NCBI GenBank assembly: GCA_964427955.1
Contig: CAYRWY010000013.1
Span: 1 to 38,204 of the forward strand
Origin: JACRBK01 sp964427955
GTDB lineage: Bacteria; Chloroflexota; Anaerolineae; Aggregatilineales; Aggregatilineaceae
Direction of reading: 5' to 3'
Length of the DNA stretch: 38,204 bases
Numbering within the stretch: position 1 is the first letter of the stretch; each line of letters opens with the position of its first letter. The notes under the pieces were generated by a model, which saw nothing but the letters and a program-made list of their open reading frames with translations, was not told the origin of the DNA and did no database searches. Positions 37,914 to 38,204 of this stretch are shown piece by piece. Both the position numbers and the translations under genes were made by a program.

Positions 37914-37922
37914 ATAGTAGCA
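37914..37922 (-). promoter_or_regulatory. Extended -10 promoter candidate of the MtaD-like gene
   Basis: TGCTACTAT reads on the minus strand at 37922-37914. It is the same extended -10 sequence as in the metH promoter, but without a clear -35 here. Confidence 0.4.
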
Positions 37923-37964
37923 TTTTACAGCGGAGGCCCTCTGGCGCCAATTTTAGGGTCGCCC

Positions 37965-37993
37965 TTAACGGAGATTGTACTTTGCGCTACAAT
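37965..37993 (+). promoter_or_regulatory. Predicted promoter of cysS
   Basis: TTAACG (37965-37970) and TACAAT (37988-37993), 17-base spacer. The leader is about 45 nt, too short for a T-box. Confidence 0.5.
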
Positions 37994-38043
37994 TTAGTGA
38001 AATTTTGCCCTGTTCGGAAGAATGAGCCGAAGGACGATCCACT

Positions 38044-38204
38044 ATGGCACTGCAAATCTACAACGTCTTGCACCGTGAGAAAGAGCCGTTTGAGCCGATG
38101 CACGAGGGCAAGGTCAATATGTATGTCTGCGGTCCGACCGTGTACGATCACGCGCACATCGGCCACGCCAAGACGTACCTCTCGTTCGACATTGTCGTGC
38201 GCTA
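38044..38204 (+). CDS. cysS: Cysteinyl-tRNA synthetase, N-terminal part, cut by the window edge
   Basis: Only the first 53 residues are present, but MYVCGPTVYDHAHIGHAKTY is the diagnostic start of CysRS. The Cys of VCGPTVYD is a zinc ligand that recognises the cysteine thiol, and HIGH is the class I ATP-binding signature. The enzyme charges tRNA-Cys in the cytoplasm. The ATG at 38044 gives MALQIYNVLHREKEPFEP, the usual family N-terminus. It is divergent from the amidohydrolase gene. Confidence 0.95.
   Translation, partial: MALQIYNVLHREKEPFEPMHEGKVNMYVCGPTVYDHAHIGHAKTYLSFDIVVR

Noticed and set aside
37994..38043. T-box leader for cysS
   Set aside because: Only about 45 bases separate the predicted transcription start from the ATG, too few for a T-box.

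Overview
The window looks like a chromosomal segment of a GC-rich member of the Chloroflexota, most likely Anaerolineae-related. This placement is inferred from architecture, not from a marker gene. The signs are several proteins built as cytoplasmic TPR or kinase region, one transmembrane helix, a Thr/Pro-rich stalk and an extracytoplasmic beta domain. WD40-like PD40 repeat proteins, a very large SARP/BTAD-type regulator and an SsnA/MtaD-type deaminase fit the same picture. No insertion sequence, integrase, phage gene or CRISPR array was seen.

Layout. (1) 1-2083: 5' part of metH (minus) with a structured, possibly SAM-responsive leader, then divergent homoserine dehydrogenase. (2) 2143-6357: an unknown protein, a GNAT acetyltransferase, a small Ig-like lipoprotein, and a two-gene unit of a GT-C-type glycosyltransferase and a stalked membrane protein. 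(3) 6481-6591: tRNA-Val with its own promoter and terminator. (4) 6602-14399 (minus): a three-gene unit of two divergent protein kinases and a TPR/SH3b membrane protein, divergent from (5) a 1117-residue BTAD-AAA-TPR regulator (14529-17882). It is followed by a 69-residue protein whose ribosome binding site lies in a terminator-like hairpin. (6) 18181-25703: M20 peptidase, atypical response regulator, rpsT, PIN-TRAM membrane protein, tRNA-Leu, soluble GAF-GAF histidine kinase, endonuclease III-like glycosylase and a PfkB kinase resembling pseudouridine kinase. (7) 25898-29927 (plus): four tandem paralogs sharing one N-terminal TPR-like domain, two carrying extracytoplasmic PD40 propellers. (8) 29968-30654: a canonical PhoB-type response regulator.

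(9) 30734-36441 (minus) is the most unusual region. One compact gene string, mostly with overlapping start and stop codons, encodes three membrane-anchored paralogs, an E2-like (UBC) protein with a candidate catalytic Cys, a JAMM/JAB peptidase fused to a region resembling an inactive E2/RWD domain, and a ThiF/E1-like adenylating enzyme. It ends with a 98-residue protein terminating in Gly and a NUDIX hydrolase. This has the parts of a bacterial ubiquitin-like conjugation and deconjugation pathway, but no recognisable beta-grasp ubiquitin-like protein. The E1 also lacks the Cys usual in ThiF/MoeB. The three membrane proteins share a domain I do not recognise. They are candidates for the platform, substrate or effector of the pathway.

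(10) 36554-38204: an MtaD/SsnA-like amidohydrolase and the start of cysS.

Most intergenic gaps are under 160 bases and hold promoters or terminators. No gene-free stretch exceeds 300 bases; the longest is 776-1048. All functional calls come from reading motifs by eye; no database search was run.
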